Assembly (NCBI GenBank): GCA_963706685.1
Contig: CAVPMY010000017.1
Coordinates: forward strand, 248,001 to 312,000
Direction: 5' to 3'
DNA length: 64,000 nt
From: CADEEN01 sp963706685
GTDB taxonomy: Bacteria > Pseudomonadota > Gammaproteobacteria > Burkholderiales > Burkholderiaceae_C
Below the pieces are notes generated by a model, which was not told where the DNA came from, made no database searches, and was given only the letters and a program-made list of their open reading frames with translations. Numbering within the stretch: position 1 is the stretch's first letter; the number at the start of each line of letters is the position of its first letter. A program made the translations under genes and the position numbers. This document shows positions 41,111 through 51,285 of the stretch, piece by piece.

Positions 41111-42597
41111 GTTACCAGAGTGCGCAGGATCGCCATGCTGCACAGTGTCATCAAGCCCCCCGGCAGGATGCCCAGCAGCAGCACGGCGCCGCCGTTGGCC
41201 GCGAGCAAGGCGTGCACGCCGGGACGCTCCTGCGAAGGCGCGGCCGCGTCGGGCGTGGGCTCGTCGAAGTACATGAGCTTGACGACGCGCAAGTAGTAGA
41301 ACGCGCCGACCAACGAGATCAGCACCGCGAACACCGCCAGCCACAGGTGGTGCGGCTGGTTGGTGGTGAGCAGCGCTTGCAGCACGGACAGCTTGGCGTA
41401 GAAACCGGCCGTCGGAGGAATGCCGGCCAGCGAGAACATGAACACTGCCATCACGCCGGCCATCCAGGGGCTGCGCCGGTTCAGTCCGGCGAGGTCGGAG
41501 ATCTCGTCGCACTCGAAGCCCTGGCGTGCCAGCAGCATGATCAGACCGAACGAGCCAAGCGTGGTCAGCACATAGACCACCATGTAGAACAGCGCCGAGC
41601 TGTAGGCGTTGCCGGCCGACAGCGTGTTGCCGCTGACCACACCGGCGGTGAGCGCCAGCAGCATGAAGCCGATCTGCGCGATGGCCGAGTAGGCGAGCAT
41701 GCGTTTCAGATTGGTCTGCGCGATGGCAGCAAGATTGCCGATGAGCAGCGACATCACCGCGAGCACTGACAGCATCTGCTGCCAGTCGGTGGCCAGGCCG
41801 AGCATGCCTTCGACGAGCAGGCGCATCGTCATGCCGAAGGCCGCCAGCTTGGGCGCGCCGGCAATGAGCAACGTCACTGCCGTCGGCGCACCGTGGTAGA
41901 CATCGGGCACCCACATGTGGAACGGCGCGGCGCCGAACTTGAAGGCCAGGCCGGCGACGACGAAGACCAGTCCGAAGACGAGAACGCTCTGGTTGGCCTG
42001 ACCCTTGCCGATGACTTCGAAGACGGTCGAGATGTCGAGGCTGCCGGTGGCACCGTACATCATCGACAGGCCGTAGAGCAGGAAGCCCGAGGCCAGCGCG
42101 CCGAGCACGAAGTACTTCATCGCCGCTTCGGTGGACGTGGCATGGTCTCGCCGCAGGGCGACGAGCGCGTACAGCGACAAGCTCATCAACTCCAGGCCCA
42201 GGTAGACGACGAGGAAGTTGTTGGCCGCCACCATCACGCACACGCCGAGCAGCGAGAACAGCGACAAGGTGAAGAACTCGCCTTTCTGCATCTCTCGCGC
42301 GCCGATGTAGGGCCGCGCATAGGCCACCGTGATCATCACCGCCACGGTGGCAAACAGGGCGAGCAGGTGGCCGAGCGGGTCGGAGACGAACATGGCCTGC
42401 ATTGCATATACGGACTGCGAGCTGTCGAGCCGCGCCAGGTGCAGCAGCGCCACCGCCAGCAGTGATGCTTGCGTCAACCAGAAGGTGGCGCCGCGCTGCT
42501 CGTCCTCGACGAAAAGATCGACCAGCGCGATCACGCACGCCATCGTCAGCAGGACGATCTCGGGGGTGACGGCAGCCCAGTTCATTGAATCGTTCAT
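41107..42597 (-). CDS. nuoN: NADH-quinone oxidoreductase subunit N
   Basis: A 496-residue antiporter-like membrane subunit with about 14 helices. Conserved marks are the broken-helix segment FKFGAAPFHMWVPDVYHGAP (part), with the essential Lys on helix 7, and NLKRMLAYSAIAQIGFM. It forms part of the proton-pumping arm of complex I. The start at 42597 (MNDSMNWAAVTPEIVLL) is the family start; upstream Met codons are part of the junction repeat. It overlaps nudF by 4 bp and is separated from nuoM by a 220-bp junction with a hairpin repeat. Confidence 0.95.
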   Translation of the reverse strand: MNDSMNWAAVTPEIVLLTMACVIALVDLFVEDEQRGATFWLTQASLLAVALLHLARLDSSQSVYAMQAMFVSDPLGHLLALFATVAVMITVAYARPYIGAREMQKGEFFTLSLFSLLGVCVMVAANNFLVVYLGLELMSLSLYALVALRRDHATSTEAAMKYFVLGALASGFLLYGLSMMYGATGSLDISTVFEVIGKGQANQSVLVFGLVFVVAGLAFKFGAAPFHMWVPDVYHGAPTAVTLLIAGAPKLAAFGMTMRLLVEGMLGLATDWQQMLSVLAVMSLLIGNLAAIAQTNLKRMLAYSAIAQIGFMLLALTAGVVSGNTLSAGNAYSSALFYMVVYVLTTLGSFGLIMLLARQGFECDEISDLAGLNRRSPWMAGVMAVFMFSLAGIPPTAGFYAKLSVLQALLTTNQPHHLWLAVFAVLISLVGAFYYLRVVKLMYFDEPTPDAAAPSQERPGVHALLAANGGAVLLLGILPGGLMTLCSMAILRTLVT

Positions 42598-42661
42598 GTC
42601 AATTGTTCCACCGCGCATCGCTCTCAACCCACGACGCATGACTCAGAGCGGTCCTGTCAAG

Positions 42662-42818
42662 CGGCCGCCGCGGAACTGGCTTTGCCAGGCCGCTGGCGGC
42701 ACCCCCCTGGGGGGGGTGAGCGTGGACGTGAGGGTCTGCCTGCGCAGACCCGAACGCCTCGCGAACCGCCCGAGCTCTGCGAGGGCGTGGACCGGCGAAG
42801 CTGCTTCGGGGGGGGATC
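42662..42818 (-). repeat. Intergenic GC-rich repeat between nuoM and nuoN (family 2, expanded copy)
   Basis: Contains CGGAACTGGCTTTGCCAGGCC and CCCCCCTGGGGGGGG hairpins, then an extra segment with GTCTGCCTGCGCAGAC, and ends GCTTCGGGGGGGGATCAT just before the nuoM stop. CGGAAC-GGCTTTGCC-GGCCG is shared with the copy at 53137-53216. No protein is encoded. Confidence 0.75.
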
Positions 42819-42820
42819 AT

Positions 42821-44296
42821 CTAGTTCACCTTGCTCTGACCCACATGCTGGATCAGGTTGGTGACGCTGTGGTGCATCACGTCGGTGAAGGGTTTGGGGT
42901 ACACGCCCATCCACAACACGGCGGCGGCCAACAGCGCCAGCATCGTGAACTCGCGCGGGTTGAGGTCGGCCAGCGCCTTGACCTCGGCATTGGCCACCTC
43001 GCCGAAATACACGCGCTTGACCATCCACAGCGTGTAGGCAGCACCGAAGACCAGCGTGGTGGCCGCCAACAGGCCGAGCCAGAAATTGAACTTGACCGCG
43101 CCCAGGATCACCATCCACTCGCCGACGAAGCCGCTGGTGCCCGGCAGGCCGCAGTTGGCCATGGCAAAGAAGACGGCGAAAGCGGTGAAGGTCGGCATGG
43201 TGTTGACGACGCCACCGTAGGACGCGATCTCGCGACTGTGCACGCGGTCGTAGAGCACGCCGATACAGAGGAACATCGCGCCCGAGATGAAGCCGTGGCT
43301 GATCATCTGCACGACACCGCCCGAGATGCCGAGCTCGCTGAAGATGAAAAAGCCGAGCGTGACAAAGCCCATGTGCGCAACCGAGGAGTAGGCGACGAGC
43401 TTTTTCATGTCCTGCTGCACGAGCGCGACCAGGCCGATGTAGAGCACCGCGATCAGCGACAGCGCAATGATCAACCACGCCCACTCGCGCGATCCATCGG
43501 GCGCGATCGGCAGCGAGAAACGCAGGAAACCGTAGGCGCCGAGCTTGAGCATGATGGCCGCCAGCACTACCGAGCCGCCGGTCGGCGCCTCGACGTGCGC
43601 ATCCGGCAGCCAGGTGTGCACCGGCCACATCGGCACCTTGACCGAAAACGCCGCAAAGAAGGCGAAGAACAGCAGGCTCTGCGCCGACAGCGGCAGCGGC
43701 AGCTGGTGCCAATCGAGAATCTCGAAGCTGCCGCCGGACTTGTAGTACAGGTAGAGCAGCGCCACCAGCATCAGCAACGAGCCGAGCAGCGTGTAGAGGA
43801 AGAACTTGAACGCGGCATAGACGCGGCGCGGGCCACCCCACATGCCGATGATGAGGTACATCGGGATCAGCGTGGCCTCGAAGAAGACGTAGAACAACAG
43901 GCCGTCGAGCGCGCTGAACACGCCGACCATCAATCCCGACAGGATCAGGAAGGCGCCCATGTACTGGTGCACGCGCTCGGTGATGACTTCCCATGCCGAG
44001 ACGATGACGATGATGGTGATGAAGGCGGTGAGCAGCACGAACCAGACCGAGATGCCGTCGACGCCGAGGTGGTAGTTGACCTTGAAGCGCTCGATCCACG
44101 GCAGGTTCTCTTCGAACTGCATCGTCGCGCTGGCGACGTCGAAGCCGCTGACCAGCGGAATGGTCACCAGGAAACTCGCGATCGCGGCCAGCAGCGCCAT
44201 CCAGCGCACGGCCTGGGCGTTCTCGTCGCGGCCGCTGGCGAGCAGCAGCGCACCCGCCAGGATCGGCAACCAGATCGAAACGCTCAGCAGTCCCAT
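42821..44296 (-). CDS. nuoM: NADH-quinone oxidoreductase subunit M
   Basis: A 491-residue antiporter-like subunit, normal length (about 490-510), with about 14 helices. Hallmarks: FEATLIPMYLIIGMWGG, the conserved Glu in the fifth helix, WPVHTWLPDAHVEAPTGGSV (part) with the Lys/His of the proton path, and MKKLVAYSSVAHMGFV. It pumps protons in the membrane arm. The frame is intact, in contrast to nuoL. It starts 31 bp after nuoL and ends before the repeat at 42662-42818. Confidence 0.96.
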   Translation of the reverse strand: MGLLSVSIWLPILAGALLLASGRDENAQAVRWMALLAAIASFLVTIPLVSGFDVASATMQFEENLPWIERFKVNYHLGVDGISVWFVLLTAFITIIVIVSAWEVITERVHQYMGAFLILSGLMVGVFSALDGLLFYVFFEATLIPMYLIIGMWGGPRRVYAAFKFFLYTLLGSLLMLVALLYLYYKSGGSFEILDWHQLPLPLSAQSLLFFAFFAAFSVKVPMWPVHTWLPDAHVEAPTGGSVVLAAIMLKLGAYGFLRFSLPIAPDGSREWAWLIIALSLIAVLYIGLVALVQQDMKKLVAYSSVAHMGFVTLGFFIFSELGISGGVVQMISHGFISGAMFLCIGVLYDRVHSREIASYGGVVNTMPTFTAFAVFFAMANCGLPGTSGFVGEWMVILGAVKFNFWLGLLAATTLVFGAAYTLWMVKRVYFGEVANAEVKALADLNPREFTMLALLAAAVLWMGVYPKPFTDVMHHSVTNLIQHVGQSKVN

Positions 44297-44327
44297 GCAG
44301 TTCCTCTTGTTGTTATGGCTGTCGTCG

Positions 44328-46351
44328 TCACAAACCGAACAAGGTCTTCACCTGCGGCCACAACTGCCAGGTCATCAGCGCGAAGATGCCGAGCAGCATG
44401 ACCAGCGCGTAGAAGTAGAGGTGGCCGGTCTGGAGGAGTCGTGTCAGTTGCGCGATGGCGCCCACCGCACGCGCCGAGCCGTTGATCACCACGCCATCGA
44501 TCAGGCCGACATCGCCGCCCTTCCACAGCCCCGTGCCGAGCAGGCGCGCACCGGCGGCCAATACATGCTCGTTGAACCAGTCCATGTAGTACTTGTTGTC
44601 GAGCAGCTGGTAGAGCCACTCGAAGCGGGCCTTGATGGCCGCTGGAATCGACGGTTGCATCAGGTAGAACCACCAGGACACAACGACGCCGCCGAGCGCG
44701 AGCCAGAACGGCAGCGACGTCAACGCATGCGTTGCCATGGCCAGCGCGCCGTGGAACTCCTTGCCGATCTCTTCCATCGCCGGGTGCGCGGCGGCGTTGA
44801 CGATGATCGAGTCGGCGAAGAACTCGCCATGCAGCATCGGGCCGATCGTCCAGTAGCCGATGAAGACCGACGGCAGCGCCAGCAGGATCAGCGGCGCGGT
44901 CACCACCCAGGGCGATTCGTGCGGCTTCGCTGTGCGCCGTGATGGTCGTCTGGCCATGACCGTCATCGTCATGATGCTGCGGCGCATGGCGCCGAAGCGC
45001 TCCTCGCCGTGGAAGACGAGGAAGTACATGCGGAACGAATAGAAGGCGGTGACGAAGACGCCGGCGACGACGGCAAAGTAGGCGAATCCCGTGCCGTAAA
45101 GCGGGCGGCATGCACCGCCTCGATGATCGAATCCTTGCTGAGTAGAAGCCCGAGAACAGCGGCGTGCCGATCAACGCCAGCGAGCCGACCAGCGAGGTGA
45201 TCCAGGTGATCGGCATGTACTTGCGCAGGCCGCCCATGTTGCGGATGTCCTGGTCGTGGTGCATGCCGATGATCACGCTGCCGGCGCCGAGGAACAGCAG
45301 CGCCTTGAAGAAGGCGTGCGTCATCAGGTGGAACACGCCCACCGAGTACGCCGAGACGCCGAGCGCCACCGTCATGTAGCCGAGCTGCGCTGAGCGTCGA
45401 GTAGGCGACGACGCGCTTGATGTCGTTCTGGATGATGCCCAGAAGGCCCATGAACAAGGCCGTGATCGAGCCGATGATGAGCACGAACGACAGCGCGGTG
45501 TCCGACAACTCGAACAGCGGCGACATGCGCGCCACCATGAAGATGCCGGCAGTGACCATCGTCGCGGCGTGGATCAGCGCCGAGATCGGCGTCGGGCCTT
45601 CCATCGAGTCGGGCAGCCAGACATGCAGCGGGAACTGCGCGCTCTTGCCCATGGCGCCGATGAACAGGCAGATGCAGGCCACCGTGATCAGCATCCAGTC
45701 GGTGCCGGGGAAGCGGATGCGCGCCAGATCGCTGCCCATGGCAAAGACCTCGGCGTAGTTCAGCGAGCCGGCATAGGCGACGAGCAGGCTGATGCCGAGG
45801 ATGAAGCCGAAGTCGCCGACGCGGTTGACGATGAAGGCCTTCATGTTGGCGAAGATCGCCGTCGGCCGCGTGAACCAGAAGCCGATCAGCAGGTAGCTGA
45901 CCAGGCCCACCGCCTCCCAGCCGAAGAACAGCTGCAGGAAGTTGTTGCTCATGACGAGCATCAGCATGCTGAAGGTGAACAGCGAGATGTAGGCGAAGAA
46001 GCGCTGGTAGCCCGGGTCTTCTTCCATGTAGCCGATGGTGTAGATGTGCACCATCAGACTGACAAAGGTGACGACGGCCATCATCATTGCCGTCAGGCCA
46101 TCGACCAGGAAGCCGATTTCCATCTTCAGGTTGCCGAGCACCATCCATTCGTAGACGGTGGCGTTGAAGCGCGCGCCGGCGAGCACGTCCTTGAGCACGA
46201 TGCACGAGCAGACGAACGAGATGAAGACGCCGAGGATGGTGACGACGTGCGAACCGCGGCGGCCGATGGTCTTGCCGAAGAACCCGGCGACGACGGCGCC
46301 GACCAACGGTGCGAGGGCGACAGTGAGCAGGAGGTTTTGCGAGATCGCCAT
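44328..46351 (-). pseudogene. nuoL: NADH-quinone oxidoreductase subunit L, read frame broken by five indels
   Basis: The protein pieces are clearly NuoL: the N-terminal 310 residues are intact (PLHVWLPDSMEGPTPISALIHAATM in parts), then the frame changes near 45390 (extra base before GCAGCTCGGCTAC, restoring QLGYMTVALGV), 45140 (missing base before AGCAAGGATTCG), 45100 (missing C in CCGCCTTTACGG), 44995 and 44938 (His-rich HAPQHHDDDGHGQTT segment). The end (PHESPWVVTAPLILLALP to KTLFGL) is intact. The 2024-bp span with the net correction of one base gives 675 codons, normal for NuoL. Sequence error is likeliest because complex I genes around it are intact. Subunit L carries the long lateral helix and the distal proton channel. 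Confidence 0.9.
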
Positions 46352-46355
46352 GCAC

Positions 46356-46667
46356 TCAGCCCTTCAGGGTGTCCAGTTCCTGCACGTTGATCGACGCGCG
46401 GTTGCGGAACAGCACGACGAGGATTGCCAGTCCGATCGCCGATTCGGCAGCCGCCACGGTGAGGATGAAGAACACGAACACCTGGCCGTCCATGTCGCTG
46501 AGGAAGTACGAGAAGGCGATGAAGTTCGTGTTCACCGCCAGCAGCATCAGCTCGATGGCCATCAGCAGCACGATCAGGTTGCGGCGATTGAGAAAGATGC
46601 CGATCACCGACAGCGCGAACAGGATGGCGCCGAGCGACAGGAAATGAGACAAGGTCAGCGTTCCCAT
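46356..46667 (-). CDS. nuoK: NADH-quinone oxidoreductase subunit K
   Basis: A 103-residue membrane protein with three helices, the standard NuoK size. The conserved Glu residues lie in MAIELMLLAVNTNFIAFS and VAAAESAIGLAILVVLFR (both shown in part), within the second and third helices. The ATG at 46667 shares a base with the nuoJ stop (TGATG). It connects the quinone-binding module with the antiporter subunits. Confidence 0.95.
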   Translation of the reverse strand: MGTLTLSHFLSLGAILFALSVIGIFLNRRNLIVLLMAIELMLLAVNTNFIAFSYFLSDMDGQVFVFFILTVAAAESAIGLAILVVLFRNRASINVQELDTLKG

Positions 46668-47292
46668 CACGCGCCCTCCTTCGGTTTTTCGGGCGCAGGC
46701 GCCGGCGGCGATTCGACAACCGGCGCCATCTTGACGAGGCGCACGCGGTCGGCCTTCTTGGCGCGCACCTGCTGCGACGGGTCCATCTGCTTGCTGTCCT
46801 TGCGCTCGCGCAGCGTCAGCGCAATGGCCGCGATGATGGCCACCAGCAGCAGCACGGCCGCAAGCTGCAGCGGATAGAGGTAGTTGGTGTAGATCTCGAT
46901 GCCGAGCAGTTTGGTGTTGGCGATGTCTGCCATGTCAGCCGGCAGCGGCTTGGGCAGGCGCAGATCGAAGCCGCTGCGCAGCACCAGCGTCATCTCCAGC
47001 GCGATCAGCGCGCCGACGATCGCCGCCAGCGGGAAGTGCCGCCAGAAGTTCTGCGCGGAAGGCGTCGATGTTGATGTCGAGCATCATCACCACGAACAGG
47101 AACAGCACCATCACCGCGCCGACGTAGACGAGCACGAGCACGATGGCCAGGAACTCGGCCTGCAGCAGCATCCACACGCAGGCGGCGGAGAAAAACGCCA
47201 GCACGAGATACAGCGACCGCATGCACCGGGTTGCGCGCGTGATGACGCCGAAGCCGCGCCAGCAGCACGCCGGAGAAGATCAGGAAGAGCAT
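46667..47292 (-). pseudogene. nuoJ: NADH-quinone oxidoreductase subunit J, read frame broken by about four indels
   Basis: Start ATG at 47292 (MLFLIFSGVLLA). The expected FGVIT, ARNPVHAV and LYLVLAFFSAACVWMLLQAEFLAIV (part) lie in alternating frames, with changes near 47257, 47243 and 47226. Another, near 47056, separates DINIDAFRAE from FWRHFPLAAIVGALIALEM (part). The C-terminal part (MTLVLRSGFDLRLP to PEKPKEGA) is intact. The 626-bp span minus a net two extra bases gives 208 codons, a normal NuoJ. Probably sequence error, but real damage cannot be excluded. NuoJ contributes to the proton path near the quinone chamber. Confidence 0.85.
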
Positions 47293-47330
47293 GGTGGTGT
47301 CCAATCGAGGTCGGATCGTCGTGTGTTGCC

Positions 47331-47821
47331 TTATCGGTAGGTGGCGTCGGCCTCGCGTGCAGCCGCGATGTCCTTTTCGTAGCGGTCGCCGACGGCCAGC
47401 AGCATGTCCTTGGTGAAGTACAGGTCGCCGCGCTTCTCGCCGTGGTACTCGGGATGTGGGTTTCGACGATCGAGTCGACCGGGCAGCTTTCTTCGCAGAA
47501 GCCGCAGAAGATGCACTTGGCCAGATCGATGTCGTAGCGCGTCGTGCGGCGCGTGCCGTCGGCGCGCACATCGGACTCGATGGAGATGGCCAGCGCCGGG
47601 CAGACCGCTTCGCACAACTTGCAGGCAATGCAGCGCTCCTCGCCGTTCTCATAGCGGCGCAGCGCGTGCAGGCCGCGAAAACGCGGCGACAGGGGCGTCT
47701 TTTCTTCCGGAAATTGCACCGTGATCTTGCGCGCGAAGAAGTGCTTTCCGGTGACGGCCATGCCTTTGAGCAACTCGGTCAGGAGAAAGCTGTTGGCGAA
47801 GTCTTTGACAGCGGTAAACAT
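47331..47821 (-). pseudogene. nuoI: NADH-quinone oxidoreductase subunit I, single frameshift
   Basis: The start (MFTAVKDFANSFLL) to VDSIVETHI encodes the ferredoxin-like subunit with both [4Fe-4S] motifs (CIACKLCEAVCP and CIFCGFCEESCP). Near 47452 one G is missing in ATCCCG-AGTAC; adding it restores PEYHGEKRGDLYFTKDMLLAVGDRYEKD (part) to the normal end ADATYR. The corrected gene is 492 bp (163 residues), the usual size. NuoI carries clusters N6a and N6b toward N2. A hairpin repeat separates it from nuoH. Confidence 0.9.
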
Positions 47822-47829
47822 GGTGTCAG

Positions 47830-47898
47830 TCCTGCAGGGCCGTCCCAAGGGACTGACGCTCCCCTCGGGGGACGCGAACGAAGTGAGCCAGGGGCGTC
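47830..47898 (-). repeat. Intergenic hairpin repeat between nuoH and nuoI (family 1)
   Basis: The minus strand reads ATGACGCCCCTGGCTCACTTC, shortened, then GTTCGCGTCCCCCGAGGGGAG. It follows the nuoH stop by a few bases and matches the tandem copies at 40351-40498 over about 55 bp. Confidence 0.8.
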
Positions 47899-47902
47899 AT
47901 TC

Positions 47903-48970
47903 TCAGCCCCAAATATTCCAGGGGGTCTGCATCCACAGACCGATGACGACCAGCCACACCAGCGTCACCGGGATGAAGATCTTCCAGCCCAGACGCATGA
48001 TCTGGTCGTAGCGAAAGCGCGGGAAGGTGGCGCGCACCCAGAGGAACAGGGTGACGACGACGAAGACCTTGATCGCCAGCCAGATCCAGCCGGGAATCCA
48101 GTTGAACAGCGCCGAATCCACCGGCGCCAGCCAGCCGCCGAGGAACATGAGCACGCACAGCATGCTGACCAGGAGCATGTTGGCGTACTCGGCGAGGAAG
48201 AACATGGCGAAGCTCATGCCCGAGTACTCGATCATGTGGCCGGCAACGATTTCGCTCTCGCCTTCGACCACGTCGAACGGGTGGCGGTTGGTCTCGGCCA
48301 GGCCGGCGATGAAGTAGACGACGAAGATCGGCAGCAACGGCAGCCAGTTCCACGACAGGAACGTCAGACCCTTGTCGGCCGCCATGCCCCGGCCCTGCTG
48401 CATGACGATATCCGTCATGTTCATGCTGCCAGAGACCATGAGTACGACGACGAGCGCAAAGCCCATTGCGATCTCGTAGCTGACCATCTGTGCCGAGGCC
48501 CGCAGCGCGCCGAGGAAGGCGTACTTTGAGTTCGACGCCCAGCCGGCAATGATCACGCCATAGACCTCCATCGAGGTGATGGCCATCAGGAACAGCAGGC
48601 CGGCATTGACGTTGGCCAGCGCCACCTCGGGGCCGAAGGGGACGACGGCCCAGGCCGCGAGCGCCGGCATGATGGTCATCACCGGGCCGAGGAAGAACAG
48701 CGGCTTGTTGGCCGCGGTCGGCCGCACGATCTCCTTGAAGACCAGCTTGATGGCATCGGCAATCGGCGTCAGCAGACCCCAGGGGCCGACGCGGTTCGGG
48801 CCCGGGCGGATCTGCGTCCAGCCGATGGCCTTGCGCTCCCACAGCGTGAGGTAGGCGACGCAGCCCATCAACGGCACCACGACGGCGATGATCTTGACGA
48901 GGCTCCAGACAACGAGCCACAGGGTGGGCCCGAGCAGTTGCGTGCCGCCCGCGGTGATCTGCTCGATCAT
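47903..48970 (-). CDS. nuoH: NADH-quinone oxidoreductase subunit H
   Basis: A 355-residue subunit with eight helices, lining the quinone-binding chamber. Conserved segments are WERKAIGWTQIRPGPNRVGP (part), ETNRHPFDVVEGESEIVAG (part; the acidic quinone loop) and RFRYDQIMRLGWKIFIP (part). The start at 48970 overlaps the nuoG stop by 4 bp. The frame is intact. Confidence 0.96.
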   Translation of the reverse strand: MIEQITAGGTQLLGPTLWLVVWSLVKIIAVVVPLMGCVAYLTLWERKAIGWTQIRPGPNRVGPWGLLTPIADAIKLVFKEIVRPTAANKPLFFLGPVMTIMPALAAWAVVPFGPEVALANVNAGLLFLMAITSMEVYGVIIAGWASNSKYAFLGALRASAQMVSYEIAMGFALVVVLMVSGSMNMTDIVMQQGRGMAADKGLTFLSWNWLPLLPIFVVYFIAGLAETNRHPFDVVEGESEIVAGHMIEYSGMSFAMFFLAEYANMLLVSMLCVLMFLGGWLAPVDSALFNWIPGWIWLAIKVFVVVTLFLWVRATFPRFRYDQIMRLGWKIFIPVTLVWLVVIGLWMQTPWNIWG

Positions 48971-51276
48971 GCGGCTGCCCCCGTGGCGCGATCCACCGAG
49001 ATCGGGCCGAACATCGCCGCGCCGTGCGGCGCCGGCATGCGCACCGTGTTGGCGGCCAGCGTGGCGTCCTCGCGTGCCGGCAACGTGATGCTGGCGTTGC
49101 CTTGTGTCACCACCACCCTGTCGCCGAGTTGTTGCCACAGGGCGCTCGGCAGACTGACGAAGGACGCCGCCGCATCGGCCGTGGCCTGCAGCGATGGCGC
49201 GCGGCGCACGATGGCGTCGGTGGCGTAGATCGGCACGTCGGTGATGCGCTCCAGGCCGGACGCCGAGACCGGCACGGCGATGGCTTCGGGCGCGGCGTTG
49301 TCCAGTCGCGAGGCCAGCGTGGCCACGTCGCCCAGCGCTTCTCCGCGCACCTCCTCGACCGTCTCCTGCTCGAAGCCCTGCAACCCGAGCAGATTGCCGA
49401 GCACGCGCAGCACCTTCCATGCCGGGCGTGTGTCGCCCAGCGGCTTGACGACGCCGTAGAAACTCTGCAGCCGCCCCTCGGCATTGACCAGGGCGCCACC
49501 GGTCTCGGTGAACGGCGCCACCGGCAGCAGCACATCGGCGATGTCGGCGTTGGCGTCCTTGAACGGCGACATCGAAACGACAAGACCGGCCGTCTTCAGC
49601 GCCTGGCTGGCGGCAACCGGGTTGGCGGCGTCGAATGCAGGCTCCACGCCGAGCAGGAACAGGGCCTTCATCGGCCGACTCAGCAATTGGCCGGCGTCGA
49701 AGCCACCGGCGCGCGGCAAGGCGCCGACGAGTTGCGCGCCCACGCTGTTGCCCGACTCGCACAGGTAGCCCACCGTGGCGCCGACCTGCGCGCCGATCCA
49801 ATGCGCCAGCGCGAGCAACTGCGAGGCTTGCGGATGTTGCGCCGCCGTGTTGCCGAGCAGCAGCGCCTTGCGCTCACCGCTGAGCAGCGAGGCTGCGATC
49901 GCCTTGGCGGCCTCGTTGGCGTCGGCTGGCGCCGGCGCCGCCACGCCCTTGGCGGCAGCCACCGCAGCAGCCACCTGCGCCAGTGCATCGGGCCACAGGC
50001 TGGGCGCGGCCGTCATGCGATGCGCCACCGGCATCGCCCAATCGTCGTGCACCGCGCTCAGGCTCGACAACTGCGCGCCATGGCGCACGGCCTGGCGCAA
50101 CCGCTGCGCGAAAAGCGGATGGTCCTTGCGCAGGAACGAGCCGATCACGAACGCACGCCTCAATTTGGACAGCGAGGCAATGCTGGTGCCGAGCCAGCGT
50201 GCACGGCCGGGTGGTGCGGCATTGGCGAAATCGGCATGGCGCGTGCGCACGTCGATGTTCTCGCTGCCCAGGCCGCGAATCAACTTGGCCAGCAGGTGCA
50301 GCTCTTCGACCGTGGCGTGCTGCGCGCCGAGTGCGCCGACGCTGGCAGCGCCGAATTCACCGATGACGCGCTTGACGCCGTCGGCGACATAGTTCAGCGC
50401 CGTCGTCCAATCAACGGCTTGCCACGTACCGCCCTGCTTGATCATCGGCTGCGTCAGCCGGCGCTCGCTGTTCAGCGCTTCGTACGAGAAACGGTCGCGG
50501 TCGGCGATCCAGCACTCGTTGACGTCCTCGTTCTCGAGCGGCACCACGCGCATGACCTGGTTGCCCTTGACCTGCACGATCAGGTTGGCGCCGACCGAAT
50601 CGTGCGGGCTCACGCTCTTGCGGCGCGACAGCTCCCAGGTGCGCGCGCTGTAGCGAAACGGTTTGCTGGTCAACGCACCGACCGGACAGATGTCGATCAT
50701 GTTGCCCGAGAGCTCGCTGTCGATCGTGCCGCCGCTGATGGTCGTGATCTCGCTGTGCTCGCCGCGATGGATCATGCCGAGTTCCATCACGCCCGCCACT
50801 TCCTGGCCGAAGCGCACGCAGCGCGTGCAATGGATGCAGCGCGTCATCTCTTCCATCGCCACCAGCGGACCGACATCCTTGTGAAAGACGACGCGTTTTT
50901 CTTCGTGGTAGCGCGAGGCGCTGGCGCCGTAGCCGACGGCCAGGTCCTGCAACTGGCACTCGCCGCCCTGGTCGCAGATCGGGCAGTCGAGCGGGTGGTT
51001 GATGAGCAGGAACTCCATCACCGACTGCTGCGCCTTGACTGCCTTGTCGCTCTTGGTGCGCACGATCATGCCGTTGGTCACCGGCGTGGCGCAGGCCGGC
51101 ATCGGCTTGGGCGCCTTTTCGATCTCGACCAGGCACATGCGGCAGTTGGCCGCGATCGAGAGTTTCTTGTGATAGCAGAAATGCGGGATGTACACGCCCG
51201 CCGCGTCTGCGGCATGCATGACCATGCTGCCGTCGGGCACGGTGACTGGTTTGCCGTCGAGGGTGATTTCAGCCAT
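48967..51276 (-). CDS. nuoG: NADH-quinone oxidoreductase subunit G
   Basis: A 769-residue iron-sulfur subunit. The N-terminal ferredoxin domain has CYHKKLSIAANCRMCLVE and CATP (cluster N1b), then HPLDCPICDQGGECQLQD (N5 region, part), CIHCTRCVRFG and SGNMIDICPVGALTSKPF (N4, part). The rest is a molybdopterin-oxidoreductase-like domain without an active site (about 215-690). The protein passes electrons along the hydrophilic arm. It starts 9 bp after nuoF and overlaps nuoH. Confidence 0.95.
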   Translation of the reverse strand: MAEITLDGKPVTVPDGSMVMHAADAAGVYIPHFCYHKKLSIAANCRMCLVEIEKAPKPMPACATPVTNGMIVRTKSDKAVKAQQSVMEFLLINHPLDCPICDQGGECQLQDLAVGYGASASRYHEEKRVVFHKDVGPLVAMEEMTRCIHCTRCVRFGQEVAGVMELGMIHRGEHSEITTISGGTIDSELSGNMIDICPVGALTSKPFRYSARTWELSRRKSVSPHDSVGANLIVQVKGNQVMRVVPLENEDVNECWIADRDRFSYEALNSERRLTQPMIKQGGTWQAVDWTTALNYVADGVKRVIGEFGAASVGALGAQHATVEELHLLAKLIRGLGSENIDVRTRHADFANAAPPGRARWLGTSIASLSKLRRAFVIGSFLRKDHPLFAQRLRQAVRHGAQLSSLSAVHDDWAMPVAHRMTAAPSLWPDALAQVAAAVAAAKGVAAPAPADANEAAKAIAASLLSGERKALLLGNTAAQHPQASQLLALAHWIGAQVGATVGYLCESGNSVGAQLVGALPRAGGFDAGQLLSRPMKALFLLGVEPAFDAANPVAASQALKTAGLVVSMSPFKDANADIADVLLPVAPFTETGGALVNAEGRLQSFYGVVKPLGDTRPAWKVLRVLGNLLGLQGFEQETVEEVRGEALGDVATLASRLDNAAPEAIAVPVSASGLERITDVPIYATDAIVRRAPSLQATADAAASFVSLPSALWQQLGDRVVVTQGNASITLPAREDATLAANTVRMPAPHGAAMFGPISVDRATGAAA

Positions 51277-51285
51277 CTCGTTCGC

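Noticed and set aside
42329..44401. A 690-codon plus-strand frame opposite nuoM, rich in Glu, His and Arg
   Set aside because: Antisense shadow of a membrane protein gene; composition follows from the complementary codons.
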